Positions 8,747 to 17,592 are shown, counted from the first letter of the stretch. The stretch is 64,000 nucleotides of DNA from JASHPR01 sp963729365 (GCA_963729365.1 CAVSNQ010000024.1:186001-250000); one strand, 5' to 3'. Numbers and translations are program-made. The notes: generated from the letters alone by a model not told the origin.

Positions 8747-9064
8747 ATGACCGACGAAGCCCGGCATCCCGTCCCGACCTGGCGGCCGCCGCCCGAGGAC
8801 GAACAGCTGAGCGGCCGGCTGGACGCCGCACAGCTCAGTGACTTGCCTGAGTCCGCGTTCGCCTTTCCGCGGCAGCGCAAGGAGCCGCTGAGCTCGGCCA
8901 GCCACGTGCGTACCGCCCTCAGCCGCTTCGACCAGGTGGCCGACGCGAGCGACGCCGACCGGGCGCTCGCCTTCGAAAATATCCGGCGGGCCGCGTCGTA
9001 CTATCACGTCAACATGACGGAGAAGTCGTGGCACGACCTCATGCACGGACGAAGTCCGTCATAA
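8747..9064 (+). CDS. DUF6582-like small protein
   Basis: 105 residues. The core LPESAFAFPRQRKEPLSSAS followed by HVRTALSRFDQVADASDADR matches a widespread family (DUF6582 as I remember it) in which this segment is often the C-terminus of longer, sometimes phage-linked proteins. Here it is a free-standing protein. The second ATG was chosen because GGAAGG lies nine bases before it; the first ATG, nine bases earlier, abuts that site. It is the last gene before the gene-poor left border of the STAND insertion. Confidence 0.72.
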   Translation: MTDEARHPVPTWRPPPEDEQLSGRLDAAQLSDLPESAFAFPRQRKEPLSSASHVRTALSRFDQVADASDADRALAFENIRRAASYYHVNMTEKSWHDLMHGRSPS

Positions 9065-9264
9065 CGCTCGGGCCGAGTCCATGGGCGTCGCGGACCGGTT
9101 AGTACCCGGCCGATGACGGTACTGCCATGCAGAGAAGGTGCGCGCGCGCCTCGCTGTGCTGCTGCGCTCCGAGTAGGACACGCCGACTGCTTGGCGGGGT
9201 CGGTGCTTGGTCCTTACGCACCAGCACGGTCGAGGTGATCGCGGGAATGAGATGGCGAACGGGC

Positions 9265-9308
9265 GGGTCCGGTGAATCCCGGTTGGGCGGTCACGATTCA
9301 CCGGACCC
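9265..9308. repeat. Perfect 14-bp inverted repeat
   Basis: GGGTCCGGTGAATC (9265-9278) is the exact reverse complement of GATTCACCGGACCC (9295-9308), with a 16-base loop. It lies 200 bases after the DUF6582-like gene and has no T tract. It may be a terminator or the end of an element. Confidence 0.85.
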
Positions 9309-9311
9309 ACG

Positions 9312-9370
9312 TATTCGTTGCCGTTCTGACTGCGGGTCGCCCTCGTTATTCGTTGCCGTTCCGACTGCGG
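9312..9370. repeat. Two direct 24-bp repeats, 35-bp period
   Basis: Copies at 9312-9335 and 9347-9370 share TATTCGTTGCCGTTC, then C or T, then GACTGCGG; one mismatch in 24. They follow directly on the 14-bp inverted repeat. They could be protein-binding iterons; no partner is evident. Confidence 0.8.
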
Positions 9371-9543
9371 TCGTCGCCTCGTAGAGATCGACCGCCAGGC
9401 CGTTTGGCCCGGCCGCGCAGAGCGTGCCCGTCAGTTCTGCGCGGCCGGCCCGGGCGGGGACCCGACTGTTGACGCTGGAAGCGTCGCTTGCACGACAAAT
9501 GCTGCTGCAAGTTGCATCAAGAGACATCCGTCAGGTGACCGAT

Positions 9544-9646
9544 TTTTGAACTTACGTCGCCGACGGGGTCAGGGGCGGCCAGGGTGCGGCTTTAAGCACG
9601 CGGTGCTGACAGTTCAGGTCGTGTCACCGCCCTCTGGGCGTCGCGT
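9544..9646. repeat. Left copy of the direct repeat bracketing the STAND gene
   Basis: Aligned with 13591-13693. The best part is TTTAAGCANGCGGTGCTGAC with the following AGTTC-GGTCGTGTC: two mismatches in 35. The remainder (TTTTGAA..., GGGT.CGGC) aligns with more mismatches. The two copies enclose a 4-kb segment with one gene. Confidence 0.8.
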
Positions 9647-10083
9647 TAGCGCGATGTCTTGGGCCAGCCTTGACCCAGTGGCCACTCCCACGGACCTTGG
9701 TGCTTGCGAGAAAGATGGGGACAGACCAGGATCGGCCCGGCAAGTGCCTGCATCGCAGGATTAGTCTCCTTGAGTCAGGGTCGAGTCTCCTTGGCTCCGC
9801 CATCAGGCGAAACACTCTGACCAAGATCGCAGCCGGGTCTTGCGTGCCTGGGTATCAGCTCACGGGTATCGGTGGCGTTTGCGGGCCTGTCAGGCTTGGT
9901 GCTTGGCGGCGTGGTGACCCTCACTGCACCTCCAGAAACGTCGGGACAATCCAATAGGCCTAAACTGCGCTTGGTGGCCAGGTGAGGATCGCTGTTACGG
10001 GCTGGTCCGCGGTCGCCGATGCGATCAGGCTGCTGGGTCTGCCCGGGCTAGCTGCCAGCCGTGCTTCGCACGAGGGGGTGTCC

Positions 10084-13000
10084 ATGGCGGATATGCCATG
10101 TGCCGTGATCAGTAGTACAGTGCATGACTTGCCACAGCATCGTGTGGCTGCACGCGATGCCTGCCTTCGGCAAGGCTTCTTTCCCAAGATGATGGAACAT
10201 CAAGCTCCGAGTCCGGCTGACCCTGCGCAGCTGTCCCGAGAGCTCGTTGATCAGGCCGACGTGTACATTCTCATTCTCGGGCGCCGGTATGGGGAAGTTG
10301 CGCCCGGTCAGGACAAGTCCTTTACTCATCTGGAGCTAGACAGAGCGAACGAACGCGGTATCCCCAAACTCGTGCTCCTGATGGCCGACGATCACCCGCT
10401 TATAGCTGCAGATGTGGAGACCGGGCGTGGGGCCGAGCGCGTGCGTGAGTTGCGCGAACAGGTACGACGCGCGCAAGCTGTGAACTTTTTCTCCTCGCCT
10501 GACCAGTTGCGGGCACTGCTCATCGATGGACTCTCCGATATGCGGAACCGGCTGCGGCCTCGCGAGGCTTCTTTCCATCACGTCCGCCAGATCGTCAGCC
10601 CGCCGGAGCCATATATCGCTCATCCGTACACCTTGCTCCAGACATCCGAGGTGATAGGGCGGCAGCAGGAGCTAAACGCGCTAACTGACTGGGTTACCAG
10701 CTCAGAAGCCCGCTTTAACACGGCGCGGATCATGATCTTTGTCGCGATCGGCGGCATAGGCAAGAGCGCGGTTACGTGGAAATGGTTTAACGAGATCGCC
10801 CCGCATGAGATGCGGCCGCTTGCGGGACGGGTATGGTGGAGTTTTTATGAAAGTGATGCTCGCTTCGATAATTTCGTCGCGCGCACCCTAGCTTACGTGA
10901 GCGGCCTCACGCTGGATCAGGTCAAGGAAATGCAAGCGGCAGAACGAGAGGATGAACTGCTGAAGGCGCTCGACCAAGAACCTCATGTCATCGTGCTGGA
11001 CGGACTGGAACGGCTCCTGCTCGCCTACGCCCGGCCCGACGCGGCTCACCTCGCCGACGACGAACTGGATAGGCAAACGGCCCACGCGGTTGCCAGCGCG
11101 CTACGGCTGCCTGCGAGCGCGGCCGCCTCATTCACTGGCCAGTCACGACTCCGGATGACGGCCGACCCCCGCGTCGGCAATTTCCTGCAACACCTCGCGG
11201 CCGTCCGGGCTAGCCGTGTGCTGTCAACGAGCCGCCTTTACCCAGCAGATCTACAGACCGTCACTGGCGAGCCTGTCCAGGGCGCGGCCGCGTACTTCGT
11301 GGAAGGGTTGAGCGACGACGACGCGGTCAACCTCTGGCGCGCGTTCGGCGTGACCGGCAGCCGCCACGAGCTCGTCGCGCTATTCAACACCTTCGGTAAC
11401 TACCCGCTGCTCATCCGCGCGCTCGCCGGCGAGGTGGCCCGGTACCGTCCTGCTCCACGCGATTTCGGCGCCTGGAGACAGGCCCATCCAGAGTTTGATC
11501 CGTTCCTGCTGCCCCTCGTGCAGCGAAAGTCTCACATACTGCAATACGCCCTCAGCGGCCTCGGCGACGTTGAGAATCGTGTGCTGCATACCGTCGCCGC
11601 CTTCCGGGCGCCCGCAACCTATGACACGCTGGCCGATCTGCTGGTGGGTCCCGGCAAACCGTGCCCTGATGAAGCCAAGTTGGACGTGGTCCTGTCCGAC
11701 CTTGAGGACCGTGGCCTAGTCGGTTGGGATAGGCGAGGCAACCGCTACGATCTTCACCCCGTAGTTCGGGGCGTCGCCTGGTCGGCCGTCGACCCCCGCG
11801 CGAAGCAAGACATCTACCAGAACCTTGCCACGTACTTCGAGGCACTCCCTGAAATCGATGAGAACAAGATCAAGACCATCGACGATCTGGCCGGGCCGAT
11901 CGAGCTTTATCACACGCTTATCCAGCTCAACAGGCCCGAAGACGCAATTAAGATTCTTGCCGACCGCATCACAGATACGGTGCTGGACCGCATCTATAAC
12001 TTTCGCGAAGCTGCCGAGCTTTTCGAGCTCTTTATCAGAAAGCCGGGCATGCTAGAGCTTCTGAGAGAGAAGAACGAGGATGACGCAGCAGCCGTGATAC
12101 CGCAGCTCGGGGTTTTCTACTACTTGAGTGGTGACCACGGACGTGCGCTTGAAGCATACAGCAAGGTCGACGCAGCAGCCTACAATGAAGATCTACGTTC
12201 ACTGCTTTTGGCATTGCAATCTATGGCGCTATGCCACACCGGGGCACTTGCTGATGCTGAGCGATCGGCGCGGGAGAGCATTCATATAATACAAGGCAGC
12301 GAGCCGGCCGATCTTACCGAAGGGGTCGTAGGGCTGGCAATGGCCCTTATCAGGCGCGGAGAGTATGAACAGGGCGCGACCTGGCTCTCCGACTATCGGG
12401 TAGATAGAGATGACCCCATCCTCGAAGCCTTAATACTGAGTGAATACGGAATGGCAGCTCTGTGTCAAAATGACATTACTAGCGCTGAAGCATTCGCCGA
12501 AAAAATAGCAGCGAACGACGAGAACAGGTCCGGTCCACCCCAAGCTCGGATCCAGGCGATGGCTCTCTACGCTGCCGTCGCGCAGGCGCGGGGCGAGCGT
12601 GAACGAGCCCAAGGGCTATTGAACGACGCACTGGTGCTTGCCCGTGAGGCAAGGCTGACGGACGGCGAGGCCGGTTTACTCGTGCAACTCGGGTACTGCA
12701 ATGTTGACAGCGGCCACCATGACGAGGCCCGAAGATACGCGGCTGACGCGCTGCATATAGCGGAGCATGGACAATTGAAGCTACGGCACGCTGATGCTGT
12801 CAACCTGCTCAGTAGCGTCGAGCGCGCCTGTGGCAACCGAGGGGAGGCGGCAAGGGCCGCGGTAGAAGCATACCGGCTGGCTTGGTGCGATGGGCCTCCG
12901 TTTGTATATGAGTGGGGAATTCGGCAGGCTCGGGAAAATCTCGCGGCAGCAGGGGAGCCGGACCCTGCAGACTTGCCAGCCTTCAGTTCTTCCAGCCAGA

Positions 13001-13224
13001 TGCCAGAGCTTGCGATAGTGCCAACCTCCCCGATCGAAGCACTGGCTCTACAGCCACCGCTGAACGATGAGGCTCTCAAGGAGATCATCCGCCAGCTGCC
13101 AAAAGGCAACGACAGTGCTGTGGCGCTGCGAACGTTGTATGCGCTTCCTACCACTTCGGCGATGGTTCGGGCAGTTGCGATCGAAAGGCTCGTGGCGGTC
13201 GATGAGGACTCCGACCGCGTATGA
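10084..13224 (+). CDS. DUF4062-STAND NTPase-TPR protein, candidate immune sensor
   Basis: 1,046 residues. Residues 5-110 match DUF4062, a TIR/SIR2-like Rossmann domain (CAVISSTVHDLPQHR; MMEHQAPSP; DVYILILGRRYGEV; SFTHLELDRA). The STAND NTPase follows: P-loop AIGGIGKSAV near 221-230, Walker B VIVLDGLERLLL near 302-313, a RxSTSR-like sensor (RVLSTSRLYP) and a winged-helix part ending DLHPVVRGVAW. From about 620 to 920 lie TPR-like helical repeats. The ATG follows GAGGGGG by six bases. The gene is visibly less GC-rich than its neighbours, and it stands alone between core genes and between direct repeats, so it looks acquired. DUF4062-NTPase-repeat proteins occur in defence settings, but no target is known here. 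Confidence 0.85.
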   Translation: MADMPCAVISSTVHDLPQHRVAARDACLRQGFFPKMMEHQAPSPADPAQLSRELVDQADVYILILGRRYGEVAPGQDKSFTHLELDRANERGIPKLVLLMADDHPLIAADVETGRGAERVRELREQVRRAQAVNFFSSPDQLRALLIDGLSDMRNRLRPREASFHHVRQIVSPPEPYIAHPYTLLQTSEVIGRQQELNALTDWVTSSEARFNTARIMIFVAIGGIGKSAVTWKWFNEIAPHEMRPLAGRVWWSFYESDARFDNFVARTLAYVSGLTLDQVKEMQAAEREDELLKALDQEPHVIVLDGLERLLLAYARPDAAHLADDELDRQTAHAVASALRLPASAAASFTGQSRLRMTADPRVGNFLQHLAAVRASRVLSTSRLYPADLQTVTGEPVQGAAAYFVEGLSDDDAVNLWRAFGVTGSRHELVALFNTFGNYPLLIRALAGEVARYRPAPRDFGAWRQAHPEFDPFLLPLVQRKSHILQYALSGLGDVENRVLHTVAAFRAPATYDTLADLLVGPGKPCPDEAKLDVVLSDLEDRGLVGWDRRGNRYDLHPVVRGVAWSAVDPRAKQDIYQNLATYFEALPEIDENKIKTIDDLAGPIELYHTLIQLNRPEDAIKILADRITDTVLDRIYNFREAAELFELFIRKPGMLELLREKNEDDAAAVIPQLGVFYYLSGDHGRALEAYSKVDAAAYNEDLRSLLLALQSMALCHTGALADAERSARESIHIIQGSEPADLTEGVVGLAMALIRRGEYEQGATWLSDYRVDRDDPILEALILSEYGMAALCQNDITSAEAFAEKIAANDENRSGPPQARIQAMALYAAVAQARGERERAQGLLNDALVLAREARLTDGEAGLLVQLGYCNVDSGHHDEARRYAADALHIAEHGQLKLRHADAVNLLSSVERACGNRGEAARAAVEAYRLAWCDGPPFVYEWGIRQARENLAAAGEPDPADLPAFSSSSQMPELAIVPTSPIEALALQPPLNDEALKEIIRQLPKGNDSAVALRTLYALPTTSAMVRAVAIERLVAVDEDSDRV

Positions 13225-13773
13225 CGCGATCTGCTGAGGGCGACCGAAGATCCGTAAGTCGAGGTCTGCCAGTTTTCATTAAAATTTACCGCTACAGGCG
13301 ACAATCGAGACGCGTAGGAGCTGCTAACGCGCCTGATGTGAGAACTGAGCAAGATCCGGGACGCGCGCCTAGTTAGCGAGTTGCTCGCCGAAGCCACGCA
13401 TTCCGCGGTGGAGAAGGTCATCCGCTGGACCAACTTAGATACGGAGCGGGTGCAAAAAAGCGAGCGAACCCAGCTGCGGCATAGGAGACATGACGCCGCT
13501 ACGGGTTCGGCGGATGCGGCTATCTGAGCCCAAGGACGGTCGCAGTTCGATCTCGGGGCGGATTGACGCAGGCAAGTCGAGATCTTCGACTTTTGAATTT
13601 GCGTGGCCGCCAGGGTGGTGGCCAGCCGGGTTCGGCATTTAAGCAGGCGGTGCTGACAGTTCTGGTCGTGTCGTCCACATTCGGGGGTTGCGTTGCGTTC
13701 CTTCCACTGCTGAGACGGGCCGTCCGCGGGCGGCCGTCCGGTTCCGTCAGCGTCGGAGCCGGAGGTGGTGAGA
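13225..13773. other. Gene-poor right flank of the STAND insertion
   Basis: About 550 bases with no supported gene. The first part is AT-richer than average (TTTTCATTAAAATTTACC near 13275). It carries the right copy of the ~103-bp direct repeat (13591-13693) and ends at the yraN ribosome site. Confidence 0.65.
13591..13693. repeat. Right copy of the direct repeat bracketing the STAND gene
   Basis: Partner of 9544-9646, in the same orientation. Its end lies 80 bases before yraN, so this copy probably marks the original upstream region of yraN. Confidence 0.8.
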
Positions 13774-14130
13774 TTGAACGCCAAGGATGCCCTGGGCAAG
13801 CACGGAGAGCAGCTTGCGGTGGAGTACCTGCAGCGAGCCGGGTTCCGGATCCTGGACCGGAACTGGCGGTGCGCCGAGGGGGAGATCGACATTGTCGTGG
13901 CGGACCGCCGGGCCCTGGTTGCGTGCGAGGTGAAGACCCGCTCGGGCACCGGGTACGGCACGCCGCTCGAGGCCGTGACCAGGAAGAAGAGGAACCGGTT
14001 GCGGCGGCTGGCGGTGCGCTGGGTGGTCGCCAACGGCGTGCTGTTCGACGAGGTGCGCGTCGATGTCGTGGAGGTGCTGAAGGACGAGCGGGGCGGCTTC
14101 ACGATCGAGCACATCCGGGGAGTGGGCTAG
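13774..14130 (+). CDS. YraN/UPF0102 family nuclease-like protein
   Basis: 118 residues with a restriction-endonuclease-like fold: GKHGEQLAVEYLQRAGFRIL, then CRAEGEIDIVV-type (here RCAEGEIDIVVADRRALVAC) and EVKTRSGTGYGTPLEAV, carrying the E...D...ExK metal-site pattern. The cellular role is not settled. The TTG start was chosen because GGAGG lies eight bases before it and it gives the family start MNA; a GTG nine bases earlier overlaps the ribosome site. The stop abuts the comM ATG, so they form one unit. Confidence 0.9.
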   Translation: MNAKDALGKHGEQLAVEYLQRAGFRILDRNWRCAEGEIDIVVADRRALVACEVKTRSGTGYGTPLEAVTRKKRNRLRRLAVRWVVANGVLFDEVRVDVVEVLKDERGGFTIEHIRGVG

Positions 14131-15711
14131 ATGTCCCTGGCGCGCACGCACTCGATCGCGCTGGTGGGCGTGGAAGGCCATCTGGTCGAGATCGAGGCGG
14201 ATATCGAGAACGGGCTGGTCGGGCTCATGCTGGTGGGCCTGCCCGACACGGCGTTGCGCGAGGCACGTGACCGGATCCGGTCGGCCATCGTCAACAGCAG
14301 GGAAAAGTGGCCGAATCGCAGGATCACCGTCGGCCTGTCACCGGCCAGCCTGCCCAAACGGGGCAGCAGCTTCGATCTCGGCATCGCCGTCGCGATCCTG
14401 ACCGCGGACGGGGTCATCCCCCCGGCCCGGGTCAGCGATCTGGTGTTTTTCGGCGAGCTGGGGCTCGATGGCAGGCTGCGCCCGGTTCGCGGGGTGCTTC
14501 CGGCGGTGGCCGCCGCCGCCGCGGCCGGATTCCGGGCCGTCGCCGTGCCCGCGGAAAGCGCGCCGGAGGCGTGCCTGGTGCCAGGTATGCGGGTTCTGGC
14601 CGCGCCCAGCCTGAGCGCGCTGGTCGAGTGGCTTCGCGGCCTGGCTCGGCCGCGCAGACGGGCGGGACGCAAGCGGGACGAGTACAGGTCTTCGAGGGCG
14701 GGACGTCACCCGATCCGCCAACTTGGCGCCGGGCCCGACTCCGGCGGTGGGCGCGACCTGTCCGACGTAGTCGGCCAGCCGACCGCCAGGCGGGCCGCCG
14801 AGATCTGCGCGGCAGGCGGTCACCACCTGCTGCTACTCGGTCCGCCGGGGGTCGGCAAGACCATGCTGGCCGAGAGGCTGCCCACGGTACTGCCGCGGCT
14901 GGAGCCAGACGCCGCGCTGGAGGTCACCGCGATCCACTCGATCGCGGGAACCCTGCCGTCCGGCTGCCCGCTGCTGACCGAGCCGCCCTTCTGCGCCCCG
15001 CACCACACCTCGACCAGGGCGGCGATCGTGGGTGGCGGCAGCGGCGCCTTGCACCCGGGCGCAGCCTCACTGGCGCATCATGGATGCCTGTTCCTCGACG
15101 AGGCCCCCGAGTTCTCCGGGGACGTTCTCGATGCGCTGCGCCAGCCACTGGAGTCCGGCGAGGTGGTCCTGGCCCGCTGCGGGCTGACCGCCCGCTTCCC
15201 GGCCAGGTTCATGCTGGTGCTGGCGGCCAACCCGTGTCCCTGCGCCAGCGCCGCGTCCACCCGGACCGCGTGTTCTTGCACGCCGCTGGTCCGCCGCAGG
15301 TACCTGGCCCGGCTGTCCGGACCGCTACTGGACCGGGTGGATGTGAAGGCCGAGTTCCTGCCGGTCGGACGGGCCGAGCTGCTGAGCGACCGGAAGTTCA
15401 CCGAGCCGAGTTCTGTGGTGGCCGAGCGAGTGGCGGCCGCCCGGCAGCGGATGGCATTCCGGCTGCGGGGCACCGGCTGGCGGCTGAACGCCGAGATCCC
15501 CGGCCGGGAACTGCGGCGCCGCTACGCGCCGGCGCACGGTGCGCTCGTACCACTGGAGCGGGCGATGGACCTGGGCGAGATCAGCGCCCGCGGCGTCGAC
15601 CGTGTCATCCGGCTGTCCTGGACCGTCGCCGACCTCGCTGGCGTGGCCCGGCCCACGGTCGCCGAGATCAGCTATGCGCTCGGCCTGTGGCTGGGAGTCA
15701 TGACCCGCTGA
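14131..15711 (+). CDS. comM: ComM/YifB-type AAA+ Mg-chelatase-like ATPase
   Basis: 526 residues. The N-terminal ChlI-like domain (GLVGLMLVGLPDTALREARDR; GSSFDLGIAVAILTADG) is followed by the AAA+ core with P-loop LLGPPGVGKTMLAERLP near residue 233, Walker B GCLFLDEAPEFSGDVLDALR near 315 and a C-terminal lid domain (RGVDRVIRLSWTVADLAG). ComM helicases drive branch migration during integration of transformed DNA. It normally sits directly before dprA; here 9.1 kb separate them. The 3' end of the gene is partly repeated downstream (15694-15721 and 16134-16162). Confidence 0.95.
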   Translation: MSLARTHSIALVGVEGHLVEIEADIENGLVGLMLVGLPDTALREARDRIRSAIVNSREKWPNRRITVGLSPASLPKRGSSFDLGIAVAILTADGVIPPARVSDLVFFGELGLDGRLRPVRGVLPAVAAAAAAGFRAVAVPAESAPEACLVPGMRVLAAPSLSALVEWLRGLARPRRRAGRKRDEYRSSRAGRHPIRQLGAGPDSGGGRDLSDVVGQPTARRAAEICAAGGHHLLLLGPPGVGKTMLAERLPTVLPRLEPDAALEVTAIHSIAGTLPSGCPLLTEPPFCAPHHTSTRAAIVGGGSGALHPGAASLAHHGCLFLDEAPEFSGDVLDALRQPLESGEVVLARCGLTARFPARFMLVLAANPCPCASAASTRTACSCTPLVRRRYLARLSGPLLDRVDVKAEFLPVGRAELLSDRKFTEPSSVVAERVAAARQRMAFRLRGTGWRLNAEIPGRELRRRYAPAHGALVPLERAMDLGEISARGVDRVIRLSWTVADLAGVARPTVAEISYALGLWLGVMTR

Positions 15712-15721
15712 AACGCGGCAG
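15694..15721. repeat. Direct repeat at the comM 3' end (copy 1)
   Basis: GGAGTCATGACCCGCTGA plus an adjoining CGCGGCAG; it covers the last codons and stop of comM. Copy 2 is at 16134-16162 with about three differences and one extra base. Repeats of a gene's 3' end often mark integration. Confidence 0.7.
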
Positions 15722-15729
15722 TAATCTCA

Positions 15730-15744
15730 GCGGCGCTCCGCCGC
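15730..15744 (+). terminator. Possible comM terminator hairpin
   Basis: GCGGCG-CTC-CGCCGC is a perfect 6-bp stem with a 3-base loop, 19 bases after the comM stop. No T tract follows. Confidence 0.4.
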
Positions 15745-16133
15745 GTCATAGCTTCGTTGAACTTAACCTGACGAAGGCCGCTGATGGCGCGGCATGGGAT
15801 GGATTCATGACATGTAGTCATCCGTGGCGAGTGGCGCGCGAGGTCTCGGGCGGCGTCTCGTCGAAGGTGCCCGTGACATGAGAAGCAGCAGGTGCTCGAA
15901 GCGGCACTCAACCAGGGGCTGTGGTAACGGCCGGATCGGCTGGCAGCTGCGGTCGGCCACGAGGCGAGGCGTCAGCTGCCTGCTCTGCTGCCGAGCCGAC
16001 GAGGCGGCTTGGAGCCTGCGCGGCGGTCAGCCGCGCTGGTCGCTGCCGCCATGTTCGGACCGGCTGGCCCTTGGCCGCTTGGACGACGCTGACCTGGGTT
16101 GGCGCGAACCAAGATGCAGGTATCCGCAATAGC

Positions 16134-16162
16134 GGAGTCGTGACCCGCTGAGCGCGCGGCAG
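16134..16162. repeat. Direct repeat of the comM 3' end (copy 2)
   Basis: GGAGTCGTGACCCGCTGA then GCGCGCGGCAG; same orientation as the copy at the comM end, 440 bases away. Confidence 0.7.
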
Positions 16163-16164
16163 CA

Positions 16165-16590
16165 TCACCTGGCCGGCTGCCCGCGCCGGTCCTGAGGCGG
16201 AGCCGGCGGGCCGCCGATGGGGCTGAGCAGGACTCCGGCCAGCCGCCACCCATGGCCGTCGCGCACCGCGATGTGGCTGGCCCGGAACTGGCCGCTCGCC
16301 GGATGCCCTTGGTACTCGGCCTGCTGGACATGGCGGCCGATGGTCACGGCGGTGTCGCCGTAGAGACGCGTCTGAGCGTCCTCGAAGCGCAACGAGGCAG
16401 TGACCAGGTCGCCAAGCCGGTAGCGGTCGAGCCATTGCCGCTTATCCAGCACGAACCCGGCCGGGCCGACCAGGCTGAAATCATCGGTCGACAGAGCGTC
16501 GAGCGCGGCCGCGTCGCCCCGCATCTCGGCATCGGCCCAGCGCCGCTCCAGCGCGCGAATTGCCTCCCGGGCTTCCTCGGGCTCGGTCAT
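16165..16590 (-). CDS. NTF2-like/SnoaL-type protein
   Basis: 141 residues. The start EEAREAIRALERRWADAEMR, the central DALSTDDFSLVGPAGFVLDK and the end FRASHIAVRDGHGWRLAGVL match the nuclear-transport-factor-2 fold used by many ketosteroid-isomerase-like and DUF4440 proteins. The substrate is unknown. This start has GGGAGG six bases upstream. An earlier in-frame ATG at 16620 falls where transcription should begin from the promoter at 16627-16655, so a leaderless form with 10 more residues is possible. It stands alone, facing away from dprA. Confidence 0.82.
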   Translation of the reverse strand: MTEPEEAREAIRALERRWADAEMRGDAAALDALSTDDFSLVGPAGFVLDKRQWLDRYRLGDLVTASLRFEDAQTRLYGDTAVTIGRHVQQAEYQGHPASGQFRASHIAVRDGHGWRLAGVLLSPIGGPPAPPQDRRGQPAR

Positions 16591-16626
16591 CGCAGGCCTC
16601 CCTTCCCGGTTGCTGGCCATGCAAGA

Positions 16627-16655
16627 AACATAGATATCTAAGGCTTTGCTGTCAA
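16627..16655 (-). promoter_or_regulatory. Consensus promoter of the NTF2-like gene
   Basis: On the minus strand: TTGACA (16655-16650), a 17-base spacer and TATGTT (16632-16627). The surrounding DNA is AT-rich. Transcription would start about 16620. Confidence 0.75.
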
Positions 16656-17042
16656 ATGCTTATGCCGATGCGCGGCGGCTATCTATCCTGGTGGCCGTTA
16701 CGAGGCCGGACTGGCTTCCGGCAGTGAGGCGAGACAGGAACTGAATAACGGTGACGCAGATCGCACCGTCGCTAGGGACCGGCTCGCTGAAGCGTGGGTG
16801 CTCGGTGACCTCGCCGCGCTGCGGGCCCAGCTGAGCCCGAGCGAGGCGCTTGGCCTTTGATCGCTGGCCTGCCCTGCTCGCCGGGTGACGGCCACCGGCC
16901 GGTGATGCCTGGAACGTCGGCCTGACAATCCGGCCACGTTATCCACAGCGCGCGCAGTGCCGCGCTGGTTATCCACAGTGATTTCTGCCGCCAGCAATCA
17001 GCAGGCCGCCTCCGGCACCCTCAGAAACTGGAGGTGGTGAGG
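16656..17042. other. Control region before the dprA fragment
   Basis: No gene is supported in these ~390 bases. Two perfect DnaA-box-like sites and the GGAGGTGGTGAGGTTG element lie at its end. The region resembles the one before intact dprA (24600-24740). Confidence 0.55.
16939..16977 (+). promoter_or_regulatory. Pair of DnaA boxes (left copy)
   Basis: TTATCCACA at 16939-16947 and again at 16969-16977, same orientation, 30 bp apart (three helical turns). Both match the classic DnaA box exactly. Confidence 0.7.
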
Positions 17043-17129
17043 TTGGACCGCACACGACGGGACGGCACGGCGGCTGAGCCGGGCAGACCGGGCCGGGGGC
17101 TCGTTTCCCGGGCAGGAGCAGAGCGATGA
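17043..17129 (+). CDS. Short leader ORF before the dprA fragment
   Basis: 28 codons from a TTG with GGAGG eight bases upstream; its TGA overlaps the ATG of the dprA fragment (ATGA). The peptide starts MDRTRRDG and ends VSRAGAER. The same arrangement, with a similar end (VSRSGAGG), precedes intact dprA, which supports a real translated leader and not chance. Confidence 0.4.
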   Translation: MDRTRRDGTAAEPGRPGRGLVSRAGAER

Positions 17130-17235
17130 CGGATGGGACGGCCGATCGGGAGCGTTTCGCGCGCACGGCGCTGAGTTTCGTGGCCGAGCCCGGTGACCTC
17201 GTCCTCGGCGCACTGCTGCGCGCCTGCAGCCCGGC
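17126..17235 (+). pseudogene. Truncated 5' copy of dprA
   Basis: About 36 codons that align without gaps to the start of the intact dprA at 24824: DRERFAR-ALSFVAEPGDLV and LGA-LRAC differ at only a few positions. The similarity stops near 17235, where DNA homologous to the N-terminal part of the NLR2 gene begins on the other strand. It is the footprint of a rearrangement that placed the NLR cluster between comM and dprA. Confidence 0.8.
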
Positions 17236-17239
17236 CGGG

Positions 17240-17479
17240 CCAGCGGCTCGGCCGGTACCGGCTCAGCGAACACTTCGCTGACCACCATCGCCAGCTGTCC
17301 GGCGCGCTGTTCATTGCCGGGGCGCAGCTCGGCCGCGGTGCGCTGGACCGCGGCCCGTAGCGCCCGCTCCTGGTCGCTGCCCAGGACTAACGCGACCAGC
17401 TTCTTGCGGCCCGCATCAGCCAGCCGACCGATCAGCCACGCCGCGAAGTCGTCGGCGACAAACACCACGCCTGCCATTG
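17240..17479 (-). pseudogene. Remnant of an NLR N-terminal helical domain
   Basis: About 80 residues from the ATG (MAGVVFVADDFAAWLIGRLA, then DAGRKKLVALVLGSDQERALR) align closely with residues 1-80 of the NLR2 gene, then end at the junction with the dprA fragment. No NTPase or TPR part follows. The open frame runs on into antisense dprA sequence and is not meaningful there. Confidence 0.75.
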
Positions 17480-17592
17480 TCCAGCCCAAAGCCTGTCCTG
17501 GCATCTTCTGCAGGCACCTATCATCCCAACCTGCGCGGGCACACGAGTGAAAGTACCGCTATTGGGCTATTCCCGTTCTAACGGTTATTGCG

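Larger units (their letters stand above)
9065..10083. other. Gene-poor left flank of the STAND insertion
   Basis: About 1 kb without a convincing gene; the short open frames lack ribosome sites and family resemblance. It contains a perfect 14-bp inverted repeat (9265-9308), a tandem 24-bp repeat (9312-9370), the left copy of a ~103-bp direct repeat (9544-9646), and TAGGCCTAAACT near 9955, which could be a promoter -10 for the STAND gene. Confidence 0.7.
15712..16164. other. Gene-free stretch after comM
   Basis: About 450 bases without a supported gene. It holds a possible terminator, GCGGCG-CTC-CGCCGC (15730-15744), a CTTCGT...ACGAAG inverted repeat just after it, and the second copy of the comM 3'-end repeat. 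Confidence 0.6.

Noticed and set aside
17240..17504. Intact small gene of 168 codons on the minus strand
   Set aside because: Only the first ~80 residues resemble a known domain; the rest is antisense to the dprA fragment and its leader.
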